Shown here: in pieces, positions 50,135-58,236 of the stretch | How positions within the stretch are numbered: position 1 is the first letter of the stretch | Layout of the letters: each line of letters opens with the position of its first letter | Assembly: GCF_947496995.1 (NCBI RefSeq) | Contig: NZ_CANMFD010000001.1 | Span: 178,692-242,691 of the forward strand | Direction: 5' to 3' | From: an uncultured Roseibium sp. | Lineage (GTDB): Bacteria > Pseudomonadota > Alphaproteobacteria > Rhizobiales > Stappiaceae | Length of the DNA: 64,000 nt | Program-made: the position numbers and the translations under genes | Notes under the pieces: model-generated | Told to the model about the DNA's origin: nothing | Databases searched by the model: none | Seen by the model: the letters and a program-made list of their open reading frames with translations, nothing else

Positions 50135-51919
50135 CTAGATCTCCGGCCCGGACCACATGTCGGAGCGGGCCGGTTTTTTCGGTGTCCGCGATTCCGAAAT
50201 ATGCGTGGTTTCCGGGTCCAGCGTACACAGGGCTTCATATTGGCTGAGGAAGATCCTGCCGGTCAGGTGTTTCAGGAACTCCGTCTTCTTCAGCCGGTCC
50301 ATCACAGGGCCCTTGATCTCCGAGAGATGGAAGGTCACGCCGGAATCCGACAGGCGGTGATTGATTTCCTCAAGACTTTCCAGCGCGCTGGCGTCGATCT
50401 CGTTCACCGCCGTGCACATCAGCACCACATGCTCGATGTTTTCCCGTTCCGCGACAAGCGCGTAGATCCGGTCTTCCAGAAACCTGGAATTGGCGAAGAA
50501 CAGGCTCTCATCGACGCGAAGCGAGAGCACACGCTCGCCTGTCACCACGGTGTGCCTGTCGATATTGCGGAAATGTTCACTCCCCGGAACGATACCGACG
50601 ATTGCCATATGCGGGCGGCTGCTACGGTAGAGATAAAGCGCGATGGAAAGCGCGACCCCGGAAACCACGCCCTGCTCAACGCCGAAAAACAGCGTGATCA
50701 GGATGGTTGCCGCCATCGCGGCGAAATCGCTTTTCGAATAGAGGAAGGTGCGCTTGACCGCACCCAGATCCACCAGCGACAGCACGGCAACGATAATCGT
50801 CGCAGCCAGCGTCGCCTGCGGCAGATGTGTCAGCAGCGGCGTGAGAAACAGCGTGGCCAGGGCGATGCCGACGGCGGTGAAAGCACCGGCCGCCGGAGTG
50901 GCCGCACCGGCGTCGAAATTCACGACGGACCGCGCAAAACCGCCGGTGACGGGATAGCCGCCGGAAATGGCCGAGGCGATGTTCGACGCTCCGAGGCCGA
51001 TCAACTCCTGATCCGGCTCGATCCGCTGGCGCTTCTTCGCAGCCAGTGTCTGGGCGACGGAAACGGACTCCACGAAACCGATCACCGAAATCAGCAAAGC
51101 GGGACCGGCCAGCGCCAGCCACAGCTCGCTGTCGAAGGAAGGCAGTTGCGGCATCGGCAGGCCGGAGGGAATGTCACCGACGATCCGTACGCCCTTTGCG
51201 CCCAGATCGAAAAACGCTGCGATGAGGGTGGTGACCGCGACGGCCGCGACGGGTCCGGCCTTGGTCAGGATATCCGCAAAAAAGGGTTTGAAACCGAGGC
51301 TCAGCAGCAGCTTTTTCAGGCCCTTGCGCACCCAGAACAGGAACACCGTCGCGGAACCGCCGATGGCGAAGGTGATCCAGTTTATCTCCGTCAGATTGCC
51401 GCCGATGGACAGCAGGATGTCGTAGAGCGTGTGCCCCTGTGCCGGAACGCCGAGAATATGCTTGAGCTGACTGGACGCGATCAGCAGGCCGGAAGCGGTG
51501 ATGAACCCGGAAATAACCGGATGGCTGAGAAGACTGGCGAGAAAGCCGAGCCGGAACAGCCCCATTGCGACCAGCATCAGGCCGGACAGGAAGGCAAGCA
51601 CGATGGCGGCGCCCAGATACTCCGGGGTGCCCTGTTGCGCGAATTCGCCCACGGCGGAGGCTGTCAGCAGCGACACGACCGCCACCGGACCAACGGCCAG
51701 CGCGCGGCTGGTTCCGAAAATCGTATAGGCCACGAGCGGCAGGATGGAGGCGTAGAGCCCGACTTCCGGCGGCAATCCGGCAAGCAACGCATAGGCGAGC
51801 GATTGCGGGATCAGCATGATGGTGACGATGATCGCGGCGACCAGGTCGCTGGTCGCCGTTTCCTTGTCGTACTGCTTCCCCCACGAGAGAATGGGAAAAT
51901 AGCGCTGAAGCGATTTCAT
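50135..51919 (-). CDS. SulP-family anion transporter with STAS domain
   Basis: Transporter of about 594 residues. The membrane part (about 15-420) begins with ATSDLVAAIIVTIMLIPQSL and includes TSRALAVGPVAVVSLLTAS and FVESVSVAQTLAAKK, all typical of SulP carriers. The C-terminal STAS domain (about 440-560) contains LRVDESLFFANSRFLEDRIY and CTAVNEIDASALESLEEIN. It lies last in the sulfide operon, so sulfate, sulfite or bicarbonate are candidate substrates. The start is uncertain: a TTG at 51964 with AGAGG is too close, and the ATG at 51919 has no good ribosome site. Confidence 0.88.
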   Translation of the reverse strand: MKSLQRYFPILSWGKQYDKETATSDLVAAIIVTIMLIPQSLAYALLAGLPPEVGLYASILPLVAYTIFGTSRALAVGPVAVVSLLTASAVGEFAQQGTPEYLGAAIVLAFLSGLMLVAMGLFRLGFLASLLSHPVISGFITASGLLIASSQLKHILGVPAQGHTLYDILLSIGGNLTEINWITFAIGGSATVFLFWVRKGLKKLLLSLGFKPFFADILTKAGPVAAVAVTTLIAAFFDLGAKGVRIVGDIPSGLPMPQLPSFDSELWLALAGPALLISVIGFVESVSVAQTLAAKKRQRIEPDQELIGLGASNIASAISGGYPVTGGFARSVVNFDAGAATPAAGAFTAVGIALATLFLTPLLTHLPQATLAATIIVAVLSLVDLGAVKRTFLYSKSDFAAMAATILITLFFGVEQGVVSGVALSIALYLYRSSRPHMAIVGIVPGSEHFRNIDRHTVVTGERVLSLRVDESLFFANSRFLEDRIYALVAERENIEHVVLMCTAVNEIDASALESLEEINHRLSDSGVTFHLSEIKGPVMDRLKKTEFLKHLTGRIFLSQYEALCTLDPETTHISESRTPKKPARSDMWSGPEI

Positions 51920-51978
51920 GTGTTTGAACTTTTTACTGAAAGAGATTTGGACCCGATTGAGCAAAACCTCTGATAGTG

Positions 51979-52103
51979 GTCATCCCGGCCAAGCCTAGCG
52001 TGAGCCGGGATCGGTGAGCCACAGGTTTCTGAAGCGGCGGTATTCTGGCTGATGATCCGGGCTCCACGATCCCGGATCTCCGCTTCGCTGCATCCGGGAT
52101 GAC
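51979..52103. repeat. Palindromic repeat element of about 125 bp
   Basis: The ends are inverted repeats, GTCATCCCGG (51979-51988) and CCGGGATGAC (52094-52103). Each end also forms its own hairpin: ATCCCGGC/GCCGGGAT (51982-52011) and ATCCCGGAT/ATCCGGGAT (52069-52100). The layout of two hairpins with complementary outer ends is that of a REP/MITE-like intergenic element. It separates the SulP gene from the sulfide oxidoreductase gene. Confidence 0.7.
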
Positions 52104-52187
52104 GATGGTGTGGTTTTTCCTTTGGCTCCAGCCTTGATCGAGGCGGTTGTTCGACGTTCTTTCACGGCATCTGCAGGGGCGGAGCGG

Positions 52188-53864
52188 TTACGAAGCCGAG
52201 ATCTTTTCAGGTTTCGCCAGCCATTCCTTGCCGCGCAGCATGGCGCGCCAGTAGATGGGGGGCAGGATGCGTTCCTTGAGGAGCCATGCAGCCCGCGTTG
52301 GCTTGGTCCCGTCCACCAGCCAACGCGGGAAGCTCGGCAACAGCGTTCCGCCATAGCCGAATTCAGCAAGGACGATCTTGCCGCGCTCGACGGTGAGCGG
52401 GCAGGATCCGTAGCCGTCATACTGTGCCGTCGCGCTCTTGCCGCGGATGTCGGCAACCACGTTTTCAGCAACAACAGGCGCCTGCTTGCGCGCGGCGGCG
52501 GCGGTCTTTGCATTGGGGGCGTTCATCACGTCGCCCAGCGACCAGATGTTGTCATAGGTCTTGTGGCGCAGCGTCGACTGGTCCACATCGACCCAGCCGC
52601 CTGCGTCGGCAAGCGGCGAGACGCGGATGAAGTCGGGGGCGGTCTGGGGCGGCGTGACATGGATCATGTCGAAGTCGACCTCCACCTGACGGGCGTCTTT
52701 CTCTGGTTCCTTTACTTCGAAGACCGCTTTTTTCGCAGGGCCATCGATGGAAATCAGGTTGTGGAAGAAGTTCAGGTCGATACCGTAGCGCTTCACATAA
52801 TCCATCAGCGCGGGGACATAGTCCTTCACCCCGAAGAGCACTCCGCCCGCGTTCATGAACTGAATGTCGATATTGCCGAGGCTGCCGGTTCTCGTCCAGT
52901 GATCGGCGGAGAGATACATGGCCTTTTGCGGCGCCCCGGCGCATTTGATCGGCATCGGCGGCTGGGTGAAGAGAGCCCGTCCCCCCTTCAACTCCTGAAC
53001 GAGCTTCCAGGTATAGGGCGCCAGGTCGTAACGGTAGTTGGACGTGACGCCGTTCTTGCCGAGGGTCTCCACGAGCCCCTCCACCCGGTGCCAGTCCAGC
53101 TTCAGTCCGGGACACACCACCAGGCGCCCGTATTTGACAACACGGCAGCCGTCCAGAATGACGGCGTTGTCCTTCGGCTCGAAGGCGGCGACAGCCGACT
53201 TAAGCCAGTGAACGCCCTTGGGGATCAGCGATCCCATGGTCTTGGCCGTGTCCGCGGCATCGAAGATACCGCCGCCGACCATGGTCCAGCCCGGCTGGTA
53301 ATAATGCACGTCCGCAGGATCGATGATGGCGATTTCCAGATCGGACTTGCGTGCCAGGAGACTGGAGGCGACCGAAATACCGGCCGCGCCGGCACCGACG
53401 ATGACCACGTCATACCTGGCGTCTTCGGCTGTTTCCGTTGGTGTGCGCCCGCCGTTGGCGATGCGGCGCACCACACCTGCCATGTCGTAGCCGGCTGCCT
53501 TGGTCTGTGACAGAATATCCGCCAGAGGTTGCTTGTTCGCCTGGGAGAGGGACCACAGCGTCGCCGAGCGCGTTCCGGTCCGGCAGTAGGCCAGAACAGG
53601 TTTCGGCAGCTTTTCCATGAGTGCGCCGAAGTCCGTTGCGTCTTCGTCCCGCACCTTGCCCGCGACAATTGGCAGATAGCGGATTTCAATGTCGAATTTT
53701 TTCGCCGCCGCTTCCATTTCCTCGAAGGTGGGCTGGTCCGCGCCTTCCCCGTCCGGCCGGTTGCAGATGATGGAGCGGAACCCCTGCTGGGCGATCTCCG
53801 CCAGGTCTTCCGGGCGGATCTGCGGGGAGACGTATATCTGTGTGTTGATAGGTTTCATGTTCAC
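52188..53864 (-). CDS. Fusion of phosphatase-like (DUF442/TIGR01244) domain and sulfide:quinone oxidoreductase-like flavoprotein
   Basis: A 558-residue fusion. Residues 1 to about 110 are the DUF442 fold with the CX5R loop CRTGTRS, and a linker follows. A two-dinucleotide-binding flavoprotein starts at VVIVGAGAAGISVASSLL (about residue 151). The conserved cysteine of sulfide:quinone oxidoreductases is in IKCAGAPQKAMYLSADHW, and the C-terminal FAD contact is WSLGDVMNAPNAKTAAAARKQ. It oxidises sulfide and passes electrons to quinone. The N-terminal domain may handle the sulfane sulfur. The GTG at 53864 is spaced best from GGAGG. An ATG two codons later is possible. Confidence 0.9.
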   Translation of the reverse strand: MNMKPINTQIYVSPQIRPEDLAEIAQQGFRSIICNRPDGEGADQPTFEEMEAAAKKFDIEIRYLPIVAGKVRDEDATDFGALMEKLPKPVLAYCRTGTRSATLWSLSQANKQPLADILSQTKAAGYDMAGVVRRIANGGRTPTETAEDARYDVVIVGAGAAGISVASSLLARKSDLEIAIIDPADVHYYQPGWTMVGGGIFDAADTAKTMGSLIPKGVHWLKSAVAAFEPKDNAVILDGCRVVKYGRLVVCPGLKLDWHRVEGLVETLGKNGVTSNYRYDLAPYTWKLVQELKGGRALFTQPPMPIKCAGAPQKAMYLSADHWTRTGSLGNIDIQFMNAGGVLFGVKDYVPALMDYVKRYGIDLNFFHNLISIDGPAKKAVFEVKEPEKDARQVEVDFDMIHVTPPQTAPDFIRVSPLADAGGWVDVDQSTLRHKTYDNIWSLGDVMNAPNAKTAAAARKQAPVVAENVVADIRGKSATAQYDGYGSCPLTVERGKIVLAEFGYGGTLLPSFPRWLVDGTKPTRAAWLLKERILPPIYWRAMLRGKEWLAKPEKISAS

Positions 53865-53909
53865 AGCCGTTTCCTCCCGGCGGGTTCAGTTTCCGGATCG
53901 CATGTCGGA

Positions 53910-53948
53910 CTGACCCGCACCCACGTCTTGCTGCGTGGCGCGGGTCAG
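53910..53948 (-). other. Long hairpin between blh and the SQR-fusion gene
   Basis: CTGACCCGC/GCGGGTCAG (nine base pairs) encloses CCACG/CGTGG. Together they give a nearly continuous stem across 39 bases with no T-run in the transcribed direction. It is probably an intra-operon processing or stabilising structure. Confidence 0.65.
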
Positions 53949-53988
53949 CCTTCCTCCCGATCCTGATGATGTTCAGGGCCTGCCTGCT

Positions 53989-54882
53989 TCAGAGCGCGTT
54001 CACCGGCACCTTCAGAAAGGTTTTGCCGCTTTCGTCGGCAGGCGGCATCTTGCCGCCGCGCATGTTCACCTGCAGCGAGGGGATGATCAGCCTCGGCATG
54101 TCCAGCTGGGCGTCGCGTTCCGTTCGGAACTTGACGAAGTCTTCCTTCGTCTTGCCACCCCCGACGTGGATATTGTGGGCCTTCTCGGCGCCGACCGTGG
54201 TCTCCCAGGCAATGTCGCGGCCGTTGGGGCCATAGTCGTGGCACATGAACAGGCGCATCTCGTCCGGCAGGGCAAGCACCTTCTGAATGGAATCGTAAAG
54301 GGTCGCCGCATCGCCGCCCGGGAAGTCGGCACGGGCGGAACCGCCATCGGGCATGAACAGGGTGTCGCCGACAAAGGCCGCATTGCCGATCACATGCACC
54401 ATGCAGGCGGGCGTGTGTCCGGGGGTATACATGGCAAAGGCCGTCATTCCACCGATCTGATAGGTGTCTCCGTCCTTGAACAGCCGGTCGAACTGGCTGC
54501 CGTCGCGCTGGAACTCGGTGCCTTCGTTGAAAACCTTGCCGAACGTGTCCTGAACGACGGTGATCTTGTCACCGATGCCCAGCTTGCCACCGAGTTTCTG
54601 CTGGATATAGGGCGCGGCGGACAGGTGGTCGGCGTGAACATGGGTTTCGATCAGCCATTCCACCTCGAGGTCACTGTCCCGGACATGGGCGATGATGGCG
54701 TCGGCATGGTCATAAGTGATGCGGCCAGCCGCGTAATCGATGTCCATGACACTGTCGACAACAGCGCAGGAATTGGACGCCGGATCCTTGACGATATAAC
54801 TGATCGTGTTGGTCGCCGGGTCGAAGAATGCTTTGACATCCGGCTTGACGGTCATATCGACCGGGTAATTCGAACTGCTCAT
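53989..54882 (-). CDS. blh: Metallo-beta-lactamase-fold persulfide dioxygenase, Blh type
   Basis: Protein of 297 residues. The metal motif is ETHVHADHLSAA (HxHxDH), with TPGHTPACMVHV and FVGDTLFMPDGGSARADFPGG giving the further His and Asp, and the later MCHDYGP another His. This is the ETHE1/Blh pattern: oxidation of persulfide sulfur to sulfite with one iron. The ATG at 54882 follows GGGAG. It sits between two YeeE halves and the SQR-type gene, the arrangement of BigR-controlled hydrogen sulfide detoxification operons in agrobacteria and Xylella. Confidence 0.9.
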   Translation of the reverse strand: MSSSNYPVDMTVKPDVKAFFDPATNTISYIVKDPASNSCAVVDSVMDIDYAAGRITYDHADAIIAHVRDSDLEVEWLIETHVHADHLSAAPYIQQKLGGKLGIGDKITVVQDTFGKVFNEGTEFQRDGSQFDRLFKDGDTYQIGGMTAFAMYTPGHTPACMVHVIGNAAFVGDTLFMPDGGSARADFPGGDAATLYDSIQKVLALPDEMRLFMCHDYGPNGRDIAWETTVGAEKAHNIHVGGGKTKEDFVKFRTERDAQLDMPRLIIPSLQVNMRGGKMPPADESGKTFLKVPVNAL

Positions 54883-54984
54883 TCTTTTCTCCCTGATTAC
54901 AAATTGGGCGGAATTCTTGACCATCTTGCGTTCAAGTGACCGCAGACAGGATTCTCCGTCATTTTATGGGTCAGCACCCTAATC

Positions 54985-55419
54985 TCAAGCTTGAACGGCT
55001 GCCTTGCGATAACTCAACTGGATCATCCATCTGGCCGCCAGAATACCGGCCAGAATGGCCGCACCGGTCATGAGCGGGGCCGTTCCCAGGCCGAGGACCG
55101 GGACAAGACCGCCCGGGCAGAAGCCGGTCAATGCCCAGCCGATTCCGAAAACCGCGGAACCGCCGATCAGCCTGACATCCAGGTCCTGCCGCGTCGGCAG
55201 GCTGAAGTAGCCCGCGAGCAGCGGCTTGCCCATCCGGAAGACCAGACGGTAGCCGATTGCGGTCACCAGGAGAGCACCCCCCATGACGAAGGCAAGGCTC
55301 GGGTCCCATGTGCCGGCGATGTCGAAGAAGTTCAGGACCTTGGCCGGGTTGCCCATGCCGGAGATCAGGATGCCGCAACCGAACACAAGGCCGAAGACAA
55401 ATGCGAGAAGAGCTTTCAT
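54985..55419 (-). CDS. YeeE/YedE half-protein (C-terminal type, DUF6691)
   Basis: Membrane protein of 144 residues with about four segments, beginning MKALLAFVFGLVFGCGILIS. The conserved cysteine motif is LTGFCPGGLVPVLGLG. Full-length YeeE proteins carry two such cysteine motifs in pseudo-symmetric halves. Here the second half is a separate gene, four bases after the first. It probably moves thiosulfate or another sulfur compound across the membrane. GGAGG supports the ATG at 55419. Confidence 0.88.
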   Translation of the reverse strand: MKALLAFVFGLVFGCGILISGMGNPAKVLNFFDIAGTWDPSLAFVMGGALLVTAIGYRLVFRMGKPLLAGYFSLPTRQDLDVRLIGGSAVFGIGWALTGFCPGGLVPVLGLGTAPLMTGAAILAGILAARWMIQLSYRKAAVQA

Positions 55420-55423
55420 GCGA

Positions 55424-55852
55424 TCAGCCTCCAAATACGTGACGGGTCAGGAAAACGGTCGCGATGGCGGCCGTCATGAAGGTGACGGTGGCAACGATCG
55501 AGCGTGCCGACAGTCGCGATATGCCGCATACCCCGTGGCCGCTGGTGCAGCCGGAGGCGTATGTGGTGCCGATCCCCGTCAGAAACCCGCCGATCAGGAG
55601 AAGGGGAGTGGCCGAGGGGACGGAGATTTCCGGCATCTGGCCGGTCACTCCGAGCAGGACTAGAGGGCTGACGATCATGCCGGCGAGAAAGGCGGCGCGC
55701 CAGGCCCAGTCCTGATTGAACTGCGTGGTCAGAAAGCCGTTCAGGATGCCGTTGATACCGGCGATCCTTCCGTGCACGGCCATCAATGCGACCGTGGCAA
55801 GCCCGATCACCATTCCGCCTGCGAAGCTCAGTAGTGGTGTGAATTCAGTCAT
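55424..55852 (-). CDS. YeeE/YedE half-protein (N-terminal type)
   Basis: Membrane protein of 142 residues with about four segments and the sulfur-relay motif GCTSGHGVCGISRLSARS, which contains two cysteines. It pairs with the product of the gene four bases downstream to make a complete YeeE-like channel. It is the first gene of the sulfide operon. An ArsR-type palindrome and promoter lie just upstream. Confidence 0.9.
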   Translation of the reverse strand: MTEFTPLLSFAGGMVIGLATVALMAVHGRIAGINGILNGFLTTQFNQDWAWRAAFLAGMIVSPLVLLGVTGQMPEISVPSATPLLLIGGFLTGIGTTYASGCTSGHGVCGISRLSARSIVATVTFMTAAIATVFLTRHVFGG

Positions 55853-55869
55853 GATGGCCTCTTATTAAG

Positions 55870-55907
55870 ATATATTCGAATATATGAATATAATGGATGG
55901 GTTTCAA
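55870..55907 (-). promoter_or_regulatory. Sulfide operon promoter with ArsR-type (BigR/SqrR-like) palindrome
   Basis: Minus-strand -35 TTGAAA (55907-55902), a 17-base spacer and -10 TATATT (55884-55879) lie before the first YeeE gene. The -10 is inside ATATATTCGAATATAT (55870-55885), a perfect 16-base palindrome. AT-rich palindromes with a TTCGAA centre suit the ArsR-family persulfide sensors BigR and SqrR. The regulator gene is not in the window, so the binding partner is inferred. Confidence 0.75.
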
Positions 55908-55996
55908 GGGGAATCTTTTCAGATCGCGGGCGGAGAGTTGATGTCGTGCCGGAATGGATTTCGCCGGAAAGGGACTCCCGGGCGGACGCGCCGCTT

Positions 55997-58093
55997 CTAT
56001 CGGGTGCGGGCGGGTGCCACGCCGGTCGTTTTGCCGGGGGACTCAGGAGGTTCAGACCCGGAACTCAGCACAACAAGGGTGCCGTCGAAGCGTTTGCGGG
56101 TCACAGCTGATGTCATCAGAAGGGCTGGATTATCCGCCGGGACGGGTACATCGACGTTTGTTCTGGGGCCGGAAAATTCGCCCATCGGCCGCAGGATATC
56201 CTCGTGAACCACACTGCCGAGATAAAGCGCCTGCAACTTGCCGTGATTCAGGATTTCATAGCGGCTGGGCCAGAGGCGCAGCACCCAGCGGCCGCCCTGG
56301 CGATCATTCGGGTCTTCGCGGATCAGCATCAGGGCTGGTTGGCGGCCGTTCTGGGTGCGCGGCAGGATGGGCAGCGAGTCCGGGGAGGTCTTGCCTTCCA
56401 CGAACCCGGTGGCCGAAGACAGCGACCATTTCGGTGGCTGCTGCCAGCCGGCCTTGCCGGCAAGTTCCGCGAACCGGTTGAGTTCTCCGGCATACTGGAT
56501 GACAAGCGGTTCTTCAGTGTCGCCGTTGAGTTCGATCCGCCGCGCGGGCAGCAGCCTCCAGCCCCCTTCCTTCCATCCGGACGCCGTCAGTACCTCCTTG
56601 CTTGCGCGCGGCTCGTAGGTCTGCAAGGCGTGCTGGTAGGTCCCTGACAGGTGCCAGCCCCCGAAGACGCCCAAGGTCAGGATGGCAATGACGGCAACGG
56701 TCGCCCGTCCGATTTTCTCGTTGTGGATAGGGCCGAACACAAAGGCAAAGGCGGAGACCATCGCCGTTCCGAAGAACAGTCCCGCCAGCACATCGGACAT
56801 CCAGTGGGCACCGAGATAGATCCGGGAAAACCCGATGGCGATCACGAAGGTGGCGGTGACGGTAAAGACGCCCGCCTTGGCCCAGCGGCTGAGGTCATGA
56901 GCGATCAGCACTGCGCAGATCCCGAAAAGGACGGCGTTCAGCGTCGCATGGCCGCTCGGGAAACTGTAGGCATCCGCGCCCGCGTAAAGTTCGATCGGCC
57001 GCGACCGGTGCAGAACCAGCTTGAACAACGGCACGAACAGCGCCGTTCCGGCCATGGCGATGACGAAGCCTGTCCCCCGTCTCCAGGCCTTGCGCAGGAA
57101 CAGATAGGCGGCAACGGCCAATGTTACGGCCGTCACGACGATCCCGTCACCCAGGGTGGTCAGGAAGACCATGATCCTGTCGCCCATCGGTGTGCGCAGA
57201 CTGTCGAACAGGTTGAGGATGGCAAGATCGGCCCGCACCATCGGTTCGCCCGGGGCGATCTCGCCGACGATCCAGAAAAAGGCCGGTATGGAGATCAGCA
57301 GCAGCAGCGCGGAGGCAAGCATGCCGGCGGAGCGGGGGTGGGCCGGGTCGAAATTGCGTGCGATCCACTGCGAAATCCGGCCCGGACGTTTGACGAACCA
57401 GGAAACGATGGCTGCATGCGCGTTCGGAAACAGCGGCAGGATGATCACGATCAGCCACCGTCCCAGCATTACGGTGAGGAAGACCACGAGCAGCAGGGCG
57501 CCCAGCACCAGCGCCAGGCGTCCACTGATCTGGCCGATGGCGCCCAGCGCCGATCCGGCGAGGATGCCCGGTCCCAGATGGGCAATGGTCCAGGCGACGG
57601 CGGATGTGATGTTGACGACCGAGAAGCGGGAGAAATTCATGCCCGCCATCCCGGCAATACCGGGAACAACGGATTTGACCCCCGGTACGAAGCGACCGAA
57701 GAAAACACTCTTGCCACCGTGTCTGGCGAAGAATTTCTCACCGCTCTCGATAATGTGGGCATACTTGCTGAGCGGCCACATGCTCTTGATCTTGTCCTTG
57801 AACGCGTAGCCGATCCAATAGGAGATCGCATCGCCCGCCGTCGCGCCCAGAGCGGTCCAGATGAAGATCGGCGCAAGGTCGAGTTTTCCAAGACCGACAA
57901 GCGTTCCCGCACCCACCAGCACCACCGTGGACGGCACGAACAGTCCGATGAGGAACAGCGCTTCGCCCATGGCCGCCAGGAAACAGATCAGGCCTGCCAG
58001 CGACGGATTGTCTGCAATGAAGGTCAGGACAAGGTCAAAATATTCGGTCACGGATGTCAGTCGGTTGATGAAAAAAGGCGTTTCCAGGGTCAA
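55997..58093 (-). CDS. DedA - PAP2 phosphatase - LssY fusion membrane protein
   Basis: A 698-residue three-part membrane protein. DedA (about 20-215) shows ATAGDAISYWIGY, FFARHGGKSVFFGRFVPGVK and PGIAGMAGMNF. PAP2 (about 235-445) carries the acid phosphatase motifs KLVLHRSRPIE, YSFPSGHATLN and SRIYLGAHWMSDVLAG, so it is catalytically complete. The LssY-type soluble tail (about 480-675) begins KEVLTASGWKEGGWRLLPAR. It probably acts on undecaprenyl- or phospholipid phosphates. It stands alone, divergent from the polyphosphate gene. Confidence 0.9.
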   Translation of the reverse strand: MTLETPFFINRLTSVTEYFDLVLTFIADNPSLAGLICFLAAMGEALFLIGLFVPSTVVLVGAGTLVGLGKLDLAPIFIWTALGATAGDAISYWIGYAFKDKIKSMWPLSKYAHIIESGEKFFARHGGKSVFFGRFVPGVKSVVPGIAGMAGMNFSRFSVVNITSAVAWTIAHLGPGILAGSALGAIGQISGRLALVLGALLLVVFLTVMLGRWLIVIILPLFPNAHAAIVSWFVKRPGRISQWIARNFDPAHPRSAGMLASALLLLISIPAFFWIVGEIAPGEPMVRADLAILNLFDSLRTPMGDRIMVFLTTLGDGIVVTAVTLAVAAYLFLRKAWRRGTGFVIAMAGTALFVPLFKLVLHRSRPIELYAGADAYSFPSGHATLNAVLFGICAVLIAHDLSRWAKAGVFTVTATFVIAIGFSRIYLGAHWMSDVLAGLFFGTAMVSAFAFVFGPIHNEKIGRATVAVIAILTLGVFGGWHLSGTYQHALQTYEPRASKEVLTASGWKEGGWRLLPARRIELNGDTEEPLVIQYAGELNRFAELAGKAGWQQPPKWSLSSATGFVEGKTSPDSLPILPRTQNGRQPALMLIREDPNDRQGGRWVLRLWPSRYEILNHGKLQALYLGSVVHEDILRPMGEFSGPRTNVDVPVPADNPALLMTSAVTRKRFDGTLVVLSSGSEPPESPGKTTGVAPARTR

Positions 58094-58236
58094 TTGCGGG
58101 ACGGTTCGTGCGTCCGATTTGTTTGATTACCGCTTCATATAGGCGTGCATCCTTCCATCCAATAGCGAAAAAACGGTTTCTCCGGGCCCGAAGCTGTTTA
58201 ACAATGAAAGAGACGACACGTCTCATGGAGGTTTTT

